Shown here: in pieces, positions 36,734-47,372 of the stretch
How positions within the stretch are numbered: position 1 is the first letter of the stretch
Layout: the number at the start of each line of letters is the position of its first letter
Source: an uncultured Arachnia sp.
Lineage (GTDB): Bacteria > Actinomycetota > Actinomycetes > Propionibacteriales > Propionibacteriaceae
DNA length: 56,823 bases
NCBI GenBank assembly: GCA_947493705.1
Contig: CANLSH010000022.1
Location: 1-56,823 of the forward strand
Direction: 5' to 3'
Notes under the pieces: model-generated
Databases searched by the model: none
The model's input: only the letters and a program-made list of their open reading frames with translations
What the model was told of the DNA's origin: nothing
Program-made: the position numbers and the translations under genes

Positions 36734-37896
36734 GCGTGGACGATTCCGAACTGCGCCAACTCGTCCCGCGGGTGTTGAGCGTCCTCGTCCGTCGTGGTGC
36801 AGACTTCGCGACGGCCGAGGACGCTGTGCAGGAGGCGCTGATACGGGCGCTTTCCGCGCGGCAGGAAGATCCCCCGTCGGATCCCGAGGGCTGGCTCATC
36901 ACCGTCTCCTGGAGAGTGTTCATCGACCTGACACGCGCCGACGACACCCGCCGGAAGCGGGAGGCACGGTTCCACTCCAGCGACCCGCCTCCCGGTGACG
37001 TCCCGACCGCGGATGACACCCTGCACCTGTATTTTCTGTGCGCACATCCAGACCTCACTGCGTCATCGGCGGTTGCGTTGACGCTTCGCGCCGTGGGGGG
37101 ACTCACCACTGCTCAGATTGCCCAGGCGTATCTCGTGCCGGAGAACACCATGGCGCAACGCATCAGCCGGGCCAAGCGTACGGTCAGCCGTGCGGGGCTC
37201 GGCCCATCCGGTCATCTGAAGACCGTGATGCAGGTGCTGTACCTCGTCTTCAACGAGGGATACTCGGGCGACGTTGACCTGGCATCCGAAGCGATTCGCC
37301 TCACCCGGCAACTGGCCGCGTCAGTCGACGACGCCGAAGTCCACGGTCTGCTGTCCCTGACGCTCCTGCACCATGCCCGTCGAAGCAGTCGCGCCCGAAG
37401 CGACGGCAGGATCGTGCCGCTCGCGGACCAGGATCGCAGCCTGTGGGACACCGAGCTCATCAGTGAGGGCGTCGCCATCCTGCAATCCGCCCTCGCGGAA
37501 GACCAACTCGGCGAATATCAGGCCCAGGCTGCGATAGCTGCACTCCACGCAGACGCCCACAGCGTCGAGGAAACCGATTGGGTGCAGATCGTTGAGTGGT
37601 ACGACGAGTTACTTCGTTTTGCTGACACCCCGATCACCCGGCTCAACCGGGCTGTCGCCGTCGGCGAGGCGGACGGGGCACCTGCGGGGCTGGCGGCCCT
37701 GGCCGAAATTGAGGGAACGGTTCTCCGTCATGATGCGGTCGCGGCCCATCTTCACGAGCGAAACGGCGAGCTCGCACTCGCTGCCCACCTCTATGCTTCG
37801 GCGGCCCTCAATGCCCCGAATCTCGCCGAGCGTGAACACCAGACCCGCCAAGCAGTCCGGGTGAATCAGACACTGAGAACCGCGGAGCCTGGGTGA
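36730..37896 (+). CDS. ECF42-type RNA polymerase sigma factor with C-terminal TPR-like extension
   Basis: 388 residues. The sigma-2 region has FATAEDAVQEALIRALSARQ...PEGWLITVSWRVFIDLTRADDTRRKRE, and the sigma-4 region has LTTAQIAQAYLVPENTMAQRISRAKRTV. The long C-terminal extension (about 190-388) is helical with the conserved LYLVFNEGYSGD and ITRLNRAVAVGEADGAPAGL of the DUF6596/TPR-like domain that defines group ECF42. No anti-sigma gene is adjacent, in keeping with the group, whose extension is needed for activity. GTG 36730 overlaps the DGPF gene by 4 bases. The TGTCGA/CGTC promoter upstream suggests it activates its own operon. Confidence 0.9.
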   Translation: MSVDDSELRQLVPRVLSVLVRRGADFATAEDAVQEALIRALSARQEDPPSDPEGWLITVSWRVFIDLTRADDTRRKREARFHSSDPPPGDVPTADDTLHLYFLCAHPDLTASSAVALTLRAVGGLTTAQIAQAYLVPENTMAQRISRAKRTVSRAGLGPSGHLKTVMQVLYLVFNEGYSGDVDLASEAIRLTRQLAASVDDAEVHGLLSLTLLHHARRSSRARSDGRIVPLADQDRSLWDTELISEGVAILQSALAEDQLGEYQAQAAIAALHADAHSVEETDWVQIVEWYDELLRFADTPITRLNRAVAVGEADGAPAGLAALAEIEGTVLRHDAVAAHLHERNGELALAAHLYASAALNAPNLAEREHQTRQAVRVNQTLRTAEPG

Positions 37897-37905
37897 GCGC
37901 CAGGC

Positions 37906-38310
37906 CTACGCGAGCATGTCCAGATAGTGCTGGTTGAACATGATGCCCACCACATTGCCGAACGGATCAAGAACCGAGGCGGTGACGAAACCCGCACCAC
38001 GCTCCGTGGCCTTTTCGTGTGCCGAGGCGCCCAGTTCGATCAGTCGATCCCACGTCACCTGCACGTCATCCACGGCCCAGTACGCAATTGCACCGGCCGG
38101 TTGCATCCCAGCCGCGTGCGGGGCAAAGCGACGATTGAGCAGGCCGAGTTCGTGCAGGTGGTCTCCGATCCGGAACTCCACGTAGGCAAGATCTGAGCCA
38201 GCCTCACGGCCAAAGTAGTAGGCGTCCGTGCCAAGAAACTCGGCGTACCACGCTCGCGCGGCATCGACGTCGTCGGCGAAGTAGGTGATGGTGGTGAGTC
38301 CTCGCAACAT
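37906..38310 (-). CDS. VOC-family (glyoxalase-like) protein
   Basis: 134 residues of the vicinal-oxygen-chelate fold: LTTITYFADDVDAARAWYAEFLG at the start, then FRIGDHLHELGL, then VTASVLDPFGNVVGIMFNQHY. It resembles the VOC proteins often called bleomycin-resistance or PhnB-like. It is divergent from the WYL regulator and converges on the sigma gene; regulation by the neighbouring WYL protein is plausible but not shown. Confidence 0.87.
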   Translation of the reverse strand: MLRGLTTITYFADDVDAARAWYAEFLGTDAYYFGREAGSDLAYVEFRIGDHLHELGLLNRRFAPHAAGMQPAGAIAYWAVDDVQVTWDRLIELGASAHEKATERGAGFVTASVLDPFGNVVGIMFNQHYLDMLA

Positions 38311-38400
38311 GTCTGGTTCCTCTTCCCGTGGTTGATGTGGTCTCCAGCATTCCGGCTAAAGCGCTCACCTTCTGAGCAGTTTTCGCGAGATGATTCAGTC

Positions 38401-39363
38401 ATGCGCGCTGATCGCCTTGTGGCCACACTTCTGCAACTCCAGTCACGCGGCCGGGTCACTGCGGCAGAGGTGGCCAGCGAACAGGAAGTCTCACTGGCCA
38501 CGGCTCGCCGTGATCTCGAGGCATTGTCTTCCGCTGGCATTCCCGTGTACTCACAGCCGGGACGCGGCGGCGGATGGATGTTGGTGGGCGGCGCGCGAAC
38601 TGACCTGAGTGGGCTTTCGGAACCCGAGGCACATGCCCTATTCCTGATGGCGGGACCCGCCGCGGTGGGACAAGCTGCAGCCCCCGCGGCCGCAACGGCA
38701 CTGCGAAAACTGATCAGCGCCCTCCCCCACACATTTCGTGACGACGCCGAGGCAGCCGCCCGTGCCACGATCGTCGATCCAGCTTCTTGGGGCGGACAGG
38801 AGATCGCAGGAGCTTCGGCTCTGGTGCAGAACCTCCAGACAGCCATCGTCAAACGCCTCAAAGTGCGAATCGGCTACGTCAATGCCTCGCGCGAAACGAG
38901 TGAGCGCATCGTCGATCCGTGGGGGCTCGTGGACAAGGACGACGTGTGGTACCTCATCGCGGGGACAGAGAAGGGGCGACGGACCTTTCGGGTGGAGCGC
39001 ATCACCTCAGCCTTCGTTACCGACGAACCGGCAGTGCGGCCAGCTGACTTCGAGCTGGCACACGCATGGCGAGAGGTGGTGGACGAGATGGAGCAGCGTC
39101 GGTCCCGCAGTTGGGCAACCGTGCTCATTGACGAACGGTTCGTTGCGATCCTTCGCACGCACTTCGGAAAGCACTGTCATGTGGTGTCCGCGGGCGAGAA
39201 TGGACGGGCATCGGTCCGCGTCGCTGCACCGACCGCATTGGATCTCGCGCGAAACCTCGCCGGATGGGGCTGCAGCGTCGAAGTCACCGAACCCCAGTCC
39301 GTACGTGATTCATTGGCGCACATTGGTGCCGAGCTCACTTCCCTCTACCCGCCACAGGCCTGA
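38401..39363 (+). CDS. WYL-domain helix-turn-helix transcriptional regulator (YafY-like)
   Basis: 320 residues. The N-terminal HTH_11 (RADRLVATLLQLQSRGRVTAAEVASEQEVSLATARRDLEALSSAGIPVYSQPGRGGGWML) is followed by a WYL sensor domain (KRLKVRIGYVNASRET...DPWGLVDKDDVWYLIAGTEKGRRTFRVERI) and a WCX C-terminal domain. ATG 38401 is the family-standard start. It lies divergent from the VOC gene, probably its target. WYL regulators sense single-stranded DNA or small molecules in other systems. Confidence 0.92.
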   Translation: MRADRLVATLLQLQSRGRVTAAEVASEQEVSLATARRDLEALSSAGIPVYSQPGRGGGWMLVGGARTDLSGLSEPEAHALFLMAGPAAVGQAAAPAAATALRKLISALPHTFRDDAEAAARATIVDPASWGGQEIAGASALVQNLQTAIVKRLKVRIGYVNASRETSERIVDPWGLVDKDDVWYLIAGTEKGRRTFRVERITSAFVTDEPAVRPADFELAHAWREVVDEMEQRRSRSWATVLIDERFVAILRTHFGKHCHVVSAGENGRASVRVAAPTALDLARNLAGWGCSVEVTEPQSVRDSLAHIGAELTSLYPPQA

Positions 39364-39404
39364 CAATCCGCAGGACGGATTCGCCTCTGAGAGCACAACG
39401 AGGA

Positions 39405-39433
39405 AGGGCCAGTCCCTCGAAAGGAACCGGCCC
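39405..39433. terminator. terminator between the WYL and GH101 genes
   Basis: A GC-rich hairpin pairs AGGGCC-GT-CCT with AGG-AC-GGCCC around CGAA, with internal mismatches. It separates convergent genes. Confidence 0.55.
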
Positions 39434-39454
39434 CGCCCGTTGATCAGCGACGAA

Positions 39455-41607
39455 CTAGTTGAACAACACGATGTTGTTGAACACCCACTTCGACACAACC
39501 CTGTAGCTGTAACCGCCACCCGGCTGCGCAATCGCCTCAACCACACCGTCGGTGCGAAGGTAACTACGGCAACCATTGCGGCCCGTGGCAGGCGTGTCGC
39601 ACTCGGTGTACCAGTTGCGCCCATCTGAGGTGGTCCACTTGTTGGTGAACCCCAACGGATTGCCCTTCCAAGTCGAACGATCCGAGGGAAGATACGTCAG
39701 GTTGTTGTGGAACCAACCCGTCTTCGACACGAACTGTCCACCCTGAACCGTGACCTGTGTGGACCAGATCGACGTCCAGCAACGGACGGTCGCCGAGTAC
39801 GGCTCACACTTGGTGAACCAACGACGCCCGTTGTAGTTGTGATACCCGGGACTCTGGTACAGCTTTGCCGGGTACTCCAACACCGGGGTCGACGGAGGTG
39901 TGGTTGGCGCCGCCGTCGGGGGCGTGGTCGTTGGAGGAGTGGTTGAGTCATCACCACAGGTGACGCGGGCACCAGCCCAGTTACCGTGGTCAGAACCATT
40001 GCCATCGCCACCATCGGTGATCCGCAGCGACAGCGTCTCCACACCCGTGATGTCCATGTCCAATTCGACGGGAGTGTCCCCACCGCTCAGAACATCAGTC
40101 TGCTCGCCGATGAGTTCGCCATCGCCGTAGACCGCGAACTGCACGGATCCGCCGCCACCGCGGGAATCATCCACTCCGACCGTCGCCTGGAATCTTGTGC
40201 ATTCCAGAGCGGAGAGGTCGTAGTCAATAGTCGATGGCGCGTGCGCGCCGATCCCCTTGGGAAAGACTTCGCCGCCCAACGTCAAGGGCGGACCGTCACC
40301 GGCGTTGTTCTCGCCGTTGGCCGTGTCCCATTCCACGGGACCCCAACCGTTCGTCGGGGTGCCGACGAGGTTGCTCCGCAGATCGGAGAGGTAGTTCTCG
40401 CCGGGCTCCGGAGGGAGGATGACCCTCACCATTGCGGAGTCCGTGACTGAGGACTCGTTGCCCTCCACCGTGCCGGAACCGGTGAAGACCAACCGTTCCT
40501 CCATCACCTCGGTGATGTCGGCAGGGGTCGTCACGGTCCAGACCTGCGTGGAGGTCTCACCGAAGGCGAGATCCGTCGCGCCGGCCGTGGCCACGCTTGA
40601 CGTCCAACCATCGGGGATGTCCAGCTCATGGTTGACATCTGTGACGGCGTCGTTGTAGGCCGTGACGGTGGTGCTCACGGTCACGTCATCGCCAGCAACC
40701 ACGGCGCTATCGGACGTAATTCCACCGGACAGGCAGGCTTCGGAATCGGCATCGCCGATTTCCTCAACGCGCAGGTTGTCGATGGTCATGTTGTGCTGGG
40801 TGTTCGGCCCCGCCAGCTTGTCCACGGCAATGAACGGAACTCCACAGCTTGAGGCGTCGAAGTCCGTGCTCCAGCGAGTGGTGTTCCTTTCCTCCCCAAG
40901 CACATCGGAGACGGTATTGACTGCCGTGGAACCGTCGCCGGTCACCACATCATGTCCGAGCCGAACGCGGTACTGATCGGCATACGTCGTCTGGTAATCG
41001 AAGCTGACCCGGTATTTGCGGCCGGCTTCGAAATTGATGGCACCAGGCGCGGTCTTCAGGATCTCGCCGGTGTTCTCGTTGTTGGCCATGAGCGACCAGG
41101 TGCCCTCCAGGACGTTGTCGTTGAGCTTGAAGTCCTCCTGTGGGTCGCCCTGGGGATTGATGCCCCACCAGCCCTTCTGGGAGTACGGCTCGTGTCGTTC
41201 GGCGAGCTGTGTGCGCGCATCCCCACCGCGGTTGGTGTAGCCGGTCACGAAGGGGAAGTAGCCGACGTCGACGTTCTCGAAGTCCTGGAAGTAGATCGTC
41301 TCATCGGTGGCATCGCCATCGGTGGGAGCGGCCCACTCCACCACACGCAGGTCCTCGACCCACACCTTGGCATCACCGTCACCGGCGCGCACCGTGAAGT
41401 TCACAGGTGAACCGTCGGTGGTGAACGTGACCCGGACCCGCTGGTAGTTGGTGGCGCGTTTTTCATCCGATGCGGTCGCGTTCTCCACCGTGGAGGCCGT
41501 GATCGTGTTGCTGGCTGTGCCATCACTGAAGGTGGAGTAACCGGCCTCGGTGACGGGGGACGCCTCAACGGTGACCGGGCGCGTCTGGCCCCGATCAATC
41601 ATGATCC
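39455..41607 (-). CDS. GH101 endo-alpha-N-acetylgalactosaminidase, 3' exon
   Basis: Second exon, 717 codons plus 2 bases, continuing the glycosidase after the intron. It starts in the middle of a beta-sandwich that resumes WIMIDRGQTRPVTVEASPV, runs through EKHDPYTQ-like ERHEPYSQKGWWGINPQ typical of GH101, then a NEW3-like domain, an NPCBM carbohydrate-binding domain (VFPKGIGAHAPSTIDYDL...GSDHGNWAGARVTC), a Thr/Pro linker, and a 130-residue Trp/Cys-rich terminal domain (KCEPYSATVRCWTSIWSTQV...WVFNNIVLFN) shared with the protein at 12417. A stand-alone ORF start at 41602 is an artefact of the split. Confidence 0.9.
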
Positions 41608-41661
41608 ATTGGTAGTCAGGGGCGCAGGAGCCCGTAGGCCCTGTTTCCCCATCCCCCTTTC

Positions 41662-41694
41662 AATCCGTGCGTGCGGTTTTCCCGCACACGGCTT
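41662..41694 (-). ncRNA. group II intron domain V
   Basis: The minus strand reads AAGCCGTGTGCGGG, a GAAA-type tetraloop region (AAAA), then CCGCACGCACGGATT: a 33-34 nt helix with the catalytic AGC triad near its base, matching the domain V consensus. A GC-rich domain VI with a terminal CTGACTACC follows to 41608. Confidence 0.88.
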
Positions 41695-41716
41695 ACCGAT
41701 GATCTTCTGTTCATGG

Positions 41717-43087
41717 TTACGCAGCCTTTGGGTAGCGGACGGTTCCGAGTAGTTTGTATAAGCCCTGGTCGTGGAACCAGGACTCGGTCCAACGTCCCGC
41801 CTGACCGGCACGCAGGTTACGGCCCCGACGCTTGATCAACAAGCGTTTCAACCGCCAACACACATAGCGATCCAACTGGCGAAACTTGTTGGAGGCGTTA
41901 CCGGTACGAAAGTAGCCGCCCCATCCCCGCAAGAACCTATTCAACGCGGCAATGGTATCTTCCAGCTCTACCCCGACCCGGTTTCGACCGGTGAGAGATT
42001 TGACCCGTGCCCGGGCGTTCTTCATCGCCCGTGCGCTGGGCCAGCGATGCAGGAAGTAGCGGACTTTGCCGTACTGCTCCCACATTCGCCCAGACATTCG
42101 GGCACGCAGGTGGCACCCGAGGAAATCGAATCCCTGGCGGCCTTCCCGGAGATCAACCACACGGGTCTTGTCCGGATGCAACTCCAACCCGAGACCACCC
42201 AACAAGGAACGTGCCTTGTCATGGGCCTGTTCGGCTTGGGCCGCGGACCGGCACAACACCACGAAATCATCCGCGTAGCGGACCAATTCACCGGTGCCTT
42301 GCTCGGCCCAGGCCTGATCGAATGCATGCAGATAAATGTTGGCCAACAACGGGGAAATGACCCCGCCCTGGGGAGTCCCGGCGACCGTCTGCGCCACCAC
42401 CCCATGATCCAACACCCCAGCACGCAACCATGACCGCAACAGCTTCAGCACCCGACGATCCGAGACGCGTTGCTCGACCAGAGCCATCAACTTCTCATGA
42501 TCGATCTGGCCGAAGAAATCACGGATGTCAGCCTCGAACACGAACTCGTGCCCCTGGCTGAAGGCCACCCTGATCTTCTCCAACGCCCCAGTTGCGGACC
42601 GCTTCGGCCGGAAACCAAACGAGCACGACAAGAAATCCGCCTCAAATATCGGCTCCAACACCAACTTGGCCGCCTGCTGGGCGACCCGGTCCCGCACCGT
42701 CGGGATACCCAACGGCCGCATATGGCCATCCGGTTTGGGAATCTCCACCCGACGCACCAACCCCGCCCGGTAGGTTCCCTGTTGGAGGTCTCGGGACAAC
42801 TCACGCAACATGCGGTCCACCCCATAAGCCTCCACCGCCGCCAAAGTCACACCATCAACCCCGGCAGCGCCACGATTACTCGATACCCGCTCCCACGCCT
42901 CCCACAAGACGTCACCCCTGTGAATACGGTCATACAGGGCATGGAAACGCCGACCCTCACACTGCTTGGCCGCAGCCCATAGCTTGCGTTGAAGTTCTCG
43001 CACTTTACCCACCGGCGACCCTGCACCGGCACAAGTATCGACAGACCTTGACCTGCCGGGGTTGTTGGACCAAGAACCCTTGGTCAT
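41717..43087 (-). CDS. group II intron reverse transcriptase/maturase (no endonuclease domain)
   Basis: 456 residues. RT0-RT7 motifs run from NRGAAGVDGVTL through LGIPTVRDRVAQQA, FGFRPKRSATGAL, AGTPQGGVISPLL and the catalytic VRYADDFVVL; the maturase X domain follows (NRFLRGWGGYFRTGN). The protein ends soon after (GTVRYPKAA) without an HNH endonuclease domain, so retrohoming would use nicked or single-stranded targets. ATG 43087 is favoured; the frame reaching back to 43360 covers structured domain I-IV RNA. It both splices the intron and moves it. Confidence 0.92.
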   Translation of the reverse strand: MTKGSWSNNPGRSRSVDTCAGAGSPVGKVRELQRKLWAAAKQCEGRRFHALYDRIHRGDVLWEAWERVSSNRGAAGVDGVTLAAVEAYGVDRMLRELSRDLQQGTYRAGLVRRVEIPKPDGHMRPLGIPTVRDRVAQQAAKLVLEPIFEADFLSCSFGFRPKRSATGALEKIRVAFSQGHEFVFEADIRDFFGQIDHEKLMALVEQRVSDRRVLKLLRSWLRAGVLDHGVVAQTVAGTPQGGVISPLLANIYLHAFDQAWAEQGTGELVRYADDFVVLCRSAAQAEQAHDKARSLLGGLGLELHPDKTRVVDLREGRQGFDFLGCHLRARMSGRMWEQYGKVRYFLHRWPSARAMKNARARVKSLTGRNRVGVELEDTIAALNRFLRGWGGYFRTGNASNKFRQLDRYVCWRLKRLLIKRRGRNLRAGQAGRWTESWFHDQGLYKLLGTVRYPKAA

Positions 43088-43588
43088 GCCCTCGTGCTTA
43101 CCCTCTCCGCTCGCGTGATCAAAGTTGGGGCCCTTTCCTCCCGGCGCGTTATGTTGCACGCCAATCACCGGTACTACGACCCCATCGGACTCCCGCTGCA
43201 CTCCGGCTGGTTTCACCATCGGCTTATCCAACCGGTCTCTGCCCGACAAGGCGTGCGCAGACGGGTCTCTCCTGTTCCGAACCAGACCTTCTGTACGTGC
43301 CGCCACCCGTACCCCGGAAAGACCCCACCAGCTGACCCCGGAACAGGGCTGATGAGACATGGCCTTCGCCGTGACATGAGCGGCTCGGCTCTCCCGTTGT
43401 GAATGTGACGAGGCTGCAATGTTCGCTTAACGCTACGGCCCGCACAGTTGCTCCCTCCAAAGAGGCTCTCGACACCCCGCTCGGCCCGCCGGATCTCTCC
43501 AACGAACTGGGGCCCACTACCCGGCGCTCCGGTACCTACCGGGACGGGACTCTCACCCGCCGGCCTGATCCAGCTTCCAGGACGCAAC

Positions 43589-46448
43589 ATGCCCAGGCAC
43601 TGTAGGTGCCCGCAGGCAGATCCAGTTCCTGACTGATCGATGCCGCACCAGCGCCCAGCTCCACCTCGAAGTTCTCGCGGGCCGACTTCACGATGCTGGC
43701 ATCGCCAGTGGTCTCGTAGGCATCGAGTGTTCCCGAGAAGAAGCTGGGATCGTCGATGTTGGTGCCCTGACCCCAATTCGGGGTGCGTGGTTCAGGCACA
43801 TCCGAAGTCGGGTACAGCACGTAGGCCACACCGTCCTCGGCGTCCAACGTGATCTGGCCGTTGTCAGGGGTGATGTTGCCGAGCGATTCGCGACCGGTGT
43901 CAGTCAGCTCAAACAGCTCGAGCGTGCCCTGCGTCGACCACGCATCAGTCAGATCCCATGTCGTTTCGCCGCCGCCAATGTTGTAGTGGTAGAGGCGTTC
44001 CTCGCCACCGTCGCTCCACGGCAACAGGTACGCACCGTCGGTGTAAACCGTCGCTCCGTCGTAGGCGATGGTGCGATCCGTGGGAATTTCAGTACCCGAG
44101 ACGCTGTCAACATCTGAGGTTGCCACCGTGCCGTTGGCGAAGGTGATCGCTGTGTCCTCCCACTTCACGATGTCGGACTGCTGCAGGAACTTCACTGGCA
44201 GGTTGCGCTGCCACACGTTGTCGATGAAATTGTTGAAGTCCACATCCCCGGTCCAGCCCTCGAAGTCCATCAGGTTGGAGTTCGACAGGATGGGGTGCGG
44301 ATTCCAGGCGTCGCGCCTGGCGTTGTGAACGAAACGGATGACATCGGATTCGATGCCCTTGTTCGTCTGACCGCCGTAGGGCTCATCCTGTGACCAGTGC
44401 GACCAGACGCTGTGCTCGGGGAACTTGTTGGACCACTCGGTACCAATGACCCACCCCTGCTCATGCAGCTCATCCGAGAGGCGTTCGCCCTCCCAGCCGG
44501 AGGGGTAGTACACATCCATGTAGAGCCAGTCCAGATTCTCCGGCCGCTCATCCCAGAAGTCCTGGAATCGATCCAGCACGTTTTCGGTCGCCAGGTCCTT
44601 GGGCCCGTCGATGTAGTAGGACTGGTTCATCCACCCCCAGGCCTTCTCTGGTGGCATGCGCAATAGATCCTCGGAGAACGCATACGCCTCGGAGTACGAT
44701 TCCGTGGCATTGACGTGGACACCGAACCGGGCGTTGAAGTCCTCACCTTCCTGCGCGAGCGTCTCGAGTTCCTCGAAACCCCCGGCCCGCTCGTTGTAGT
44801 GACCGGCGTAGTCCGGGTGTGCGGAGTCGTGGCCCTCGGCCTGATACCCCTTCAACATCACCTTCTGGCGCAGGTTGTCAGTGGCCAGCGAAATCCGCTT
44901 GGTGTCATCCAGCGTGCGCAGGAACGGGTGGGTGGCCTGCGAGACGATGTTGAACGGGATGCGGGAGATCACTTCGTCCTTGACATCCTCCATGCCGTTG
45001 CTGAGCTCGATGATGTCGCGGGCGGCGATACCGGCGTCCTGCCAGTCCACCTGCCCATCAGCATTCGCATCGTCGGTGATCTTGACGCGGAGATAGGGGT
45101 CGTCATCGCGCCCGAGCGAGCCCTCATACTCCTCGACGGCTTCACCGAGCCACGTCCATGTGCCGGCCCACACAGAGCCGTACTTGGTTGAACCGTCTTC
45201 GGAGGCAACGATCTGGCGCTGCCAGCGATTATTGCTTCCCTGGACCCGATCAGAGGCAGCATCCTCAGCAGCAGTGTTGTCGTCGGTGGAGTTGCTGTCG
45301 AAGGCGGCAGCCAGCGTTGAGTTGTTGGCCATCACCATCCACGAACCCCGGGGATTGCCTGCATCGGTGGCCGCGACGTTCTCGAAGCGGTCGCCATTGA
45401 CGGTGCGATTCACGTTCAACATGCCCGCGGTCAGCTGTGCCTCGGCATCGGCTGAACCCACGGTGACCAGGTTGTGGCCCGGGATGCGCAGGCGATTCAC
45501 ATCGTTGTCTGCGTCCACGATGTTGGTGAACGTGAGCGTGAAAGTGTTATCAGCGACGGAGGCCACGGCATCCATCGAAACGCCAGGCAGACCCGGGAAC
45601 GTCATGGCGTAGGTGGCGGACAGAGCGTCGTCAGCCACAACCGGTGCGGCAACCTCGACGGCCTGCTCAGCCTCGTTGATGAGGACCGAGCCCAGGGCTT
45701 CGCCCAGACGGCCTGCCATCTGCTCTTCGCCGAGGCGGTAATCGATCACCTGGGGGAAGTCGGGGTGCAGGCGGACCCGGAAGTCACCGTCGGTGAGCTC
45801 AACGGCGCCGTCGGGGACCTCGACGACGATGGGCTCGGCGTCTCCGCTGGCGCCGTCCCCGTCACCCTCTTCAAAGCCGGTGTCGGCGTTGAACTCAGCG
45901 AGTGTGGCCGTTGTCTGTTCGGAACCATCTCCGCCCCAGCTGCCGTTCCAGACCACTTGGACGCAGTTGGCCTGCACTGGCGCATCCAGCGCGATCACAC
46001 GGTCCTCAGTGCGATTCTCAAACGACAGGGTGCCTGATTGGACCGAGGTGTAGTCCGCAGTGGCGCATTCGCCGGCCGCGGTCCTGATCTCGTAGTCCCG
46101 GATCATGCCGGAGCCTGAGTCCTGACGCGGTGTGAGGTGGAAGCGTCCCAGTTCGACGGGCTCCTCCGCCAGCTGGAAGGTGAGACTGTGTGGCGGTTCC
46201 GCCGCCTCACCCTGCCACTGGTTGTGCCAGTAGGTGTTCGGGTCGCCGTCAAGCACCAGGGCGGCGGGACCATTGCTGCCTTCGCCGGTCAACTCTTCAG
46301 AGCTGTAATCAACGAGTGATATCTGGTCCTGGGGTATTGGCTCATAATCGGCAGCCCGGGCGGTGACGGAAGTCAGCGATGCGCTTCCGATCACCAGGGC
46401 CGAGGTGGCAACCAGCGTCGCCGCGAGTCTGAACTTAGGTGGGGACAT
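43589..46448 (-). CDS. GH101 endo-alpha-N-acetylgalactosaminidase, 5' exon
   Basis: First exon, 953 codons plus one base. ATG 46448 ([21 protein letters not shown]) starts a Sec signal peptide ending near ARA-AD; AAAGGAA lies upstream. A CBM32-like discoidin domain (about 40-190) precedes a galactose-mutarotase-like beta-sandwich and the GH101 barrel with predicted nucleophile Asp645 in [16 protein letters not shown] and acid/base Glu671 in IGTEWSN. GH101 enzymes release the Gal-beta-1,3-GalNAc core-1 disaccharide from mucin-type O-glycoproteins. Read straight, the frame stops at 43536 inside the intron; the product is complete only after splicing. Confidence 0.92.
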
Positions 46449-46674
46449 CCATGTTCCTTTCGGTGACCGCCGGCTCAACTCCGAGCAGGCGCACCCTGCG
46501 GGGGGCAAACTCACTGTAGGACTGATGTCTGATGAGTGGAAGACAGCTGGCAAAAATGAACGCTACCAATGCAAGATATTCTCCTCTCGCCTTCGAAAAA
46601 TCCCCTCCCGCGCACTGCGGATCACCCGCAACTCGATAGGCTTGCGGAAAGCCCTCCGAACGCAAGGACACAGT

Positions 46675-47343
46675 ATGGAAATCTCACGCGAAGCACTGGC
46701 TCGGATGGTCGACCACACCCTCCTGAAGTCCGACGCCACCCAGGCTCAGGTGTCGCAACTGGTGGCAGAAGCCAAAGAACTGGGCGCCTACTCCGTCTGC
46801 ATTTCTCCGTCGATGCTTCCCCTCTCCGATGATCTCGGCCAGGTGAAGCTCGCCACTGTTTGCGGTTTCCCATCCGGCAACCACACACCCGAGACCAAGG
46901 CCTTCGAAGCCGCGGAATCCTGCAAACTTGGCGCCGATGAAATCGACATGGTCATCAACATCGGACTCCTCAAGGGCGGAACTCCCGAGAAGGTTCGCGA
47001 AGAGATCGAGGCCGTCCGTGCCGTCACCAGCGGATTGCTGAAGGTCATCATCGAGTCCGCAGCGCTCACTGACGACGAGATCGTGGCCGCGTGTCAGGCT
47101 GCCGAGACAGCGGGAGCCGATTACGTCAAGACTTCCACCGGTTTCCATCCCTCAGGCGGTGCCAGCGCCCACGCTGTGCGGCTCATGGCAGAGACCGTCG
47201 GTGGTCGTCTTGGTGTCAAGGCCTCCGGCGGCGTTCGTGACTGGGAAACGGCGCAAGCCATGGTGGCCGCGGGGGCAACGCGATTGGGGCTCTCGGGCAC
47301 CAGGGCCGTGCTCGATGGTGCAGTGGCCGACGGCGGTTATTGA
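46675..47343 (+). CDS. deoC: deoxyribose-phosphate aldolase
   Basis: 222 residues, a class I aldolase. It splits 2-deoxyribose-5-phosphate into acetaldehyde and glyceraldehyde-3-phosphate. The fold starts [12 protein letters not shown]; the catalytic Schiff-base Lys is in [11 protein letters not shown], and [20 protein letters not shown] and [17 protein letters not shown] are DeoC hallmarks. ATG 46675 has GCAAGGA upstream; the long upstream frame is not coding. It stands alone here, without deoA or deoD. Confidence 0.95.
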   Translation: MEISREALARMVDHTLLKSDATQAQVSQLVAEAKELGAYSVCISPSMLPLSDDLGQVKLATVCGFPSGNHTPETKAFEAAESCKLGADEIDMVINIGLLKGGTPEKVREEIEAVRAVTSGLLKVIIESAALTDDEIVAACQAAETAGADYVKTSTGFHPSGGASAHAVRLMAETVGGRLGVKASGGVRDWETAQAMVAAGATRLGLSGTRAVLDGAVADGGY

Positions 47344-47372
47344 GCCCGGCACACCATTGACGCTCTGCACCG

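Larger units (their letters stand above)
41608..43588 (-). mobile_element. group II intron inserted in the GH101 gene
   Basis: About 1,981 bases in the sense orientation of the host gene. The 5' end GTTGCGTCC follows exon base T of a split TGG codon (phase 1) and the 3' end is ...CTACCAAT. Joining the exons gives 5,013 bases, exactly 1,671 codons, with the reading GTYSAWA continuing as WIMIDRG. A canonical domain V hairpin lies at 41662-41694, and an intron-encoded reverse transcriptase occupies 41717-43087. The boundaries could shift by a base because TG repeats at both sides. Confidence 0.9.

Noticed and set aside
43088..43360. Longer N terminus of the intron reverse transcriptase
   Set aside because: This stretch is predicted to be structured intron RNA and the maturase-typical start follows at 43087; a start farther upstream is possible but unsupported.
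43536..46553. GH101 5' part as a complete 1,005-residue protein
   Set aside because: Its last residues are read from intron sequence and the C-terminal beta-sandwich is cut mid-strand; the exon ends at 43589 and continues at 41607.
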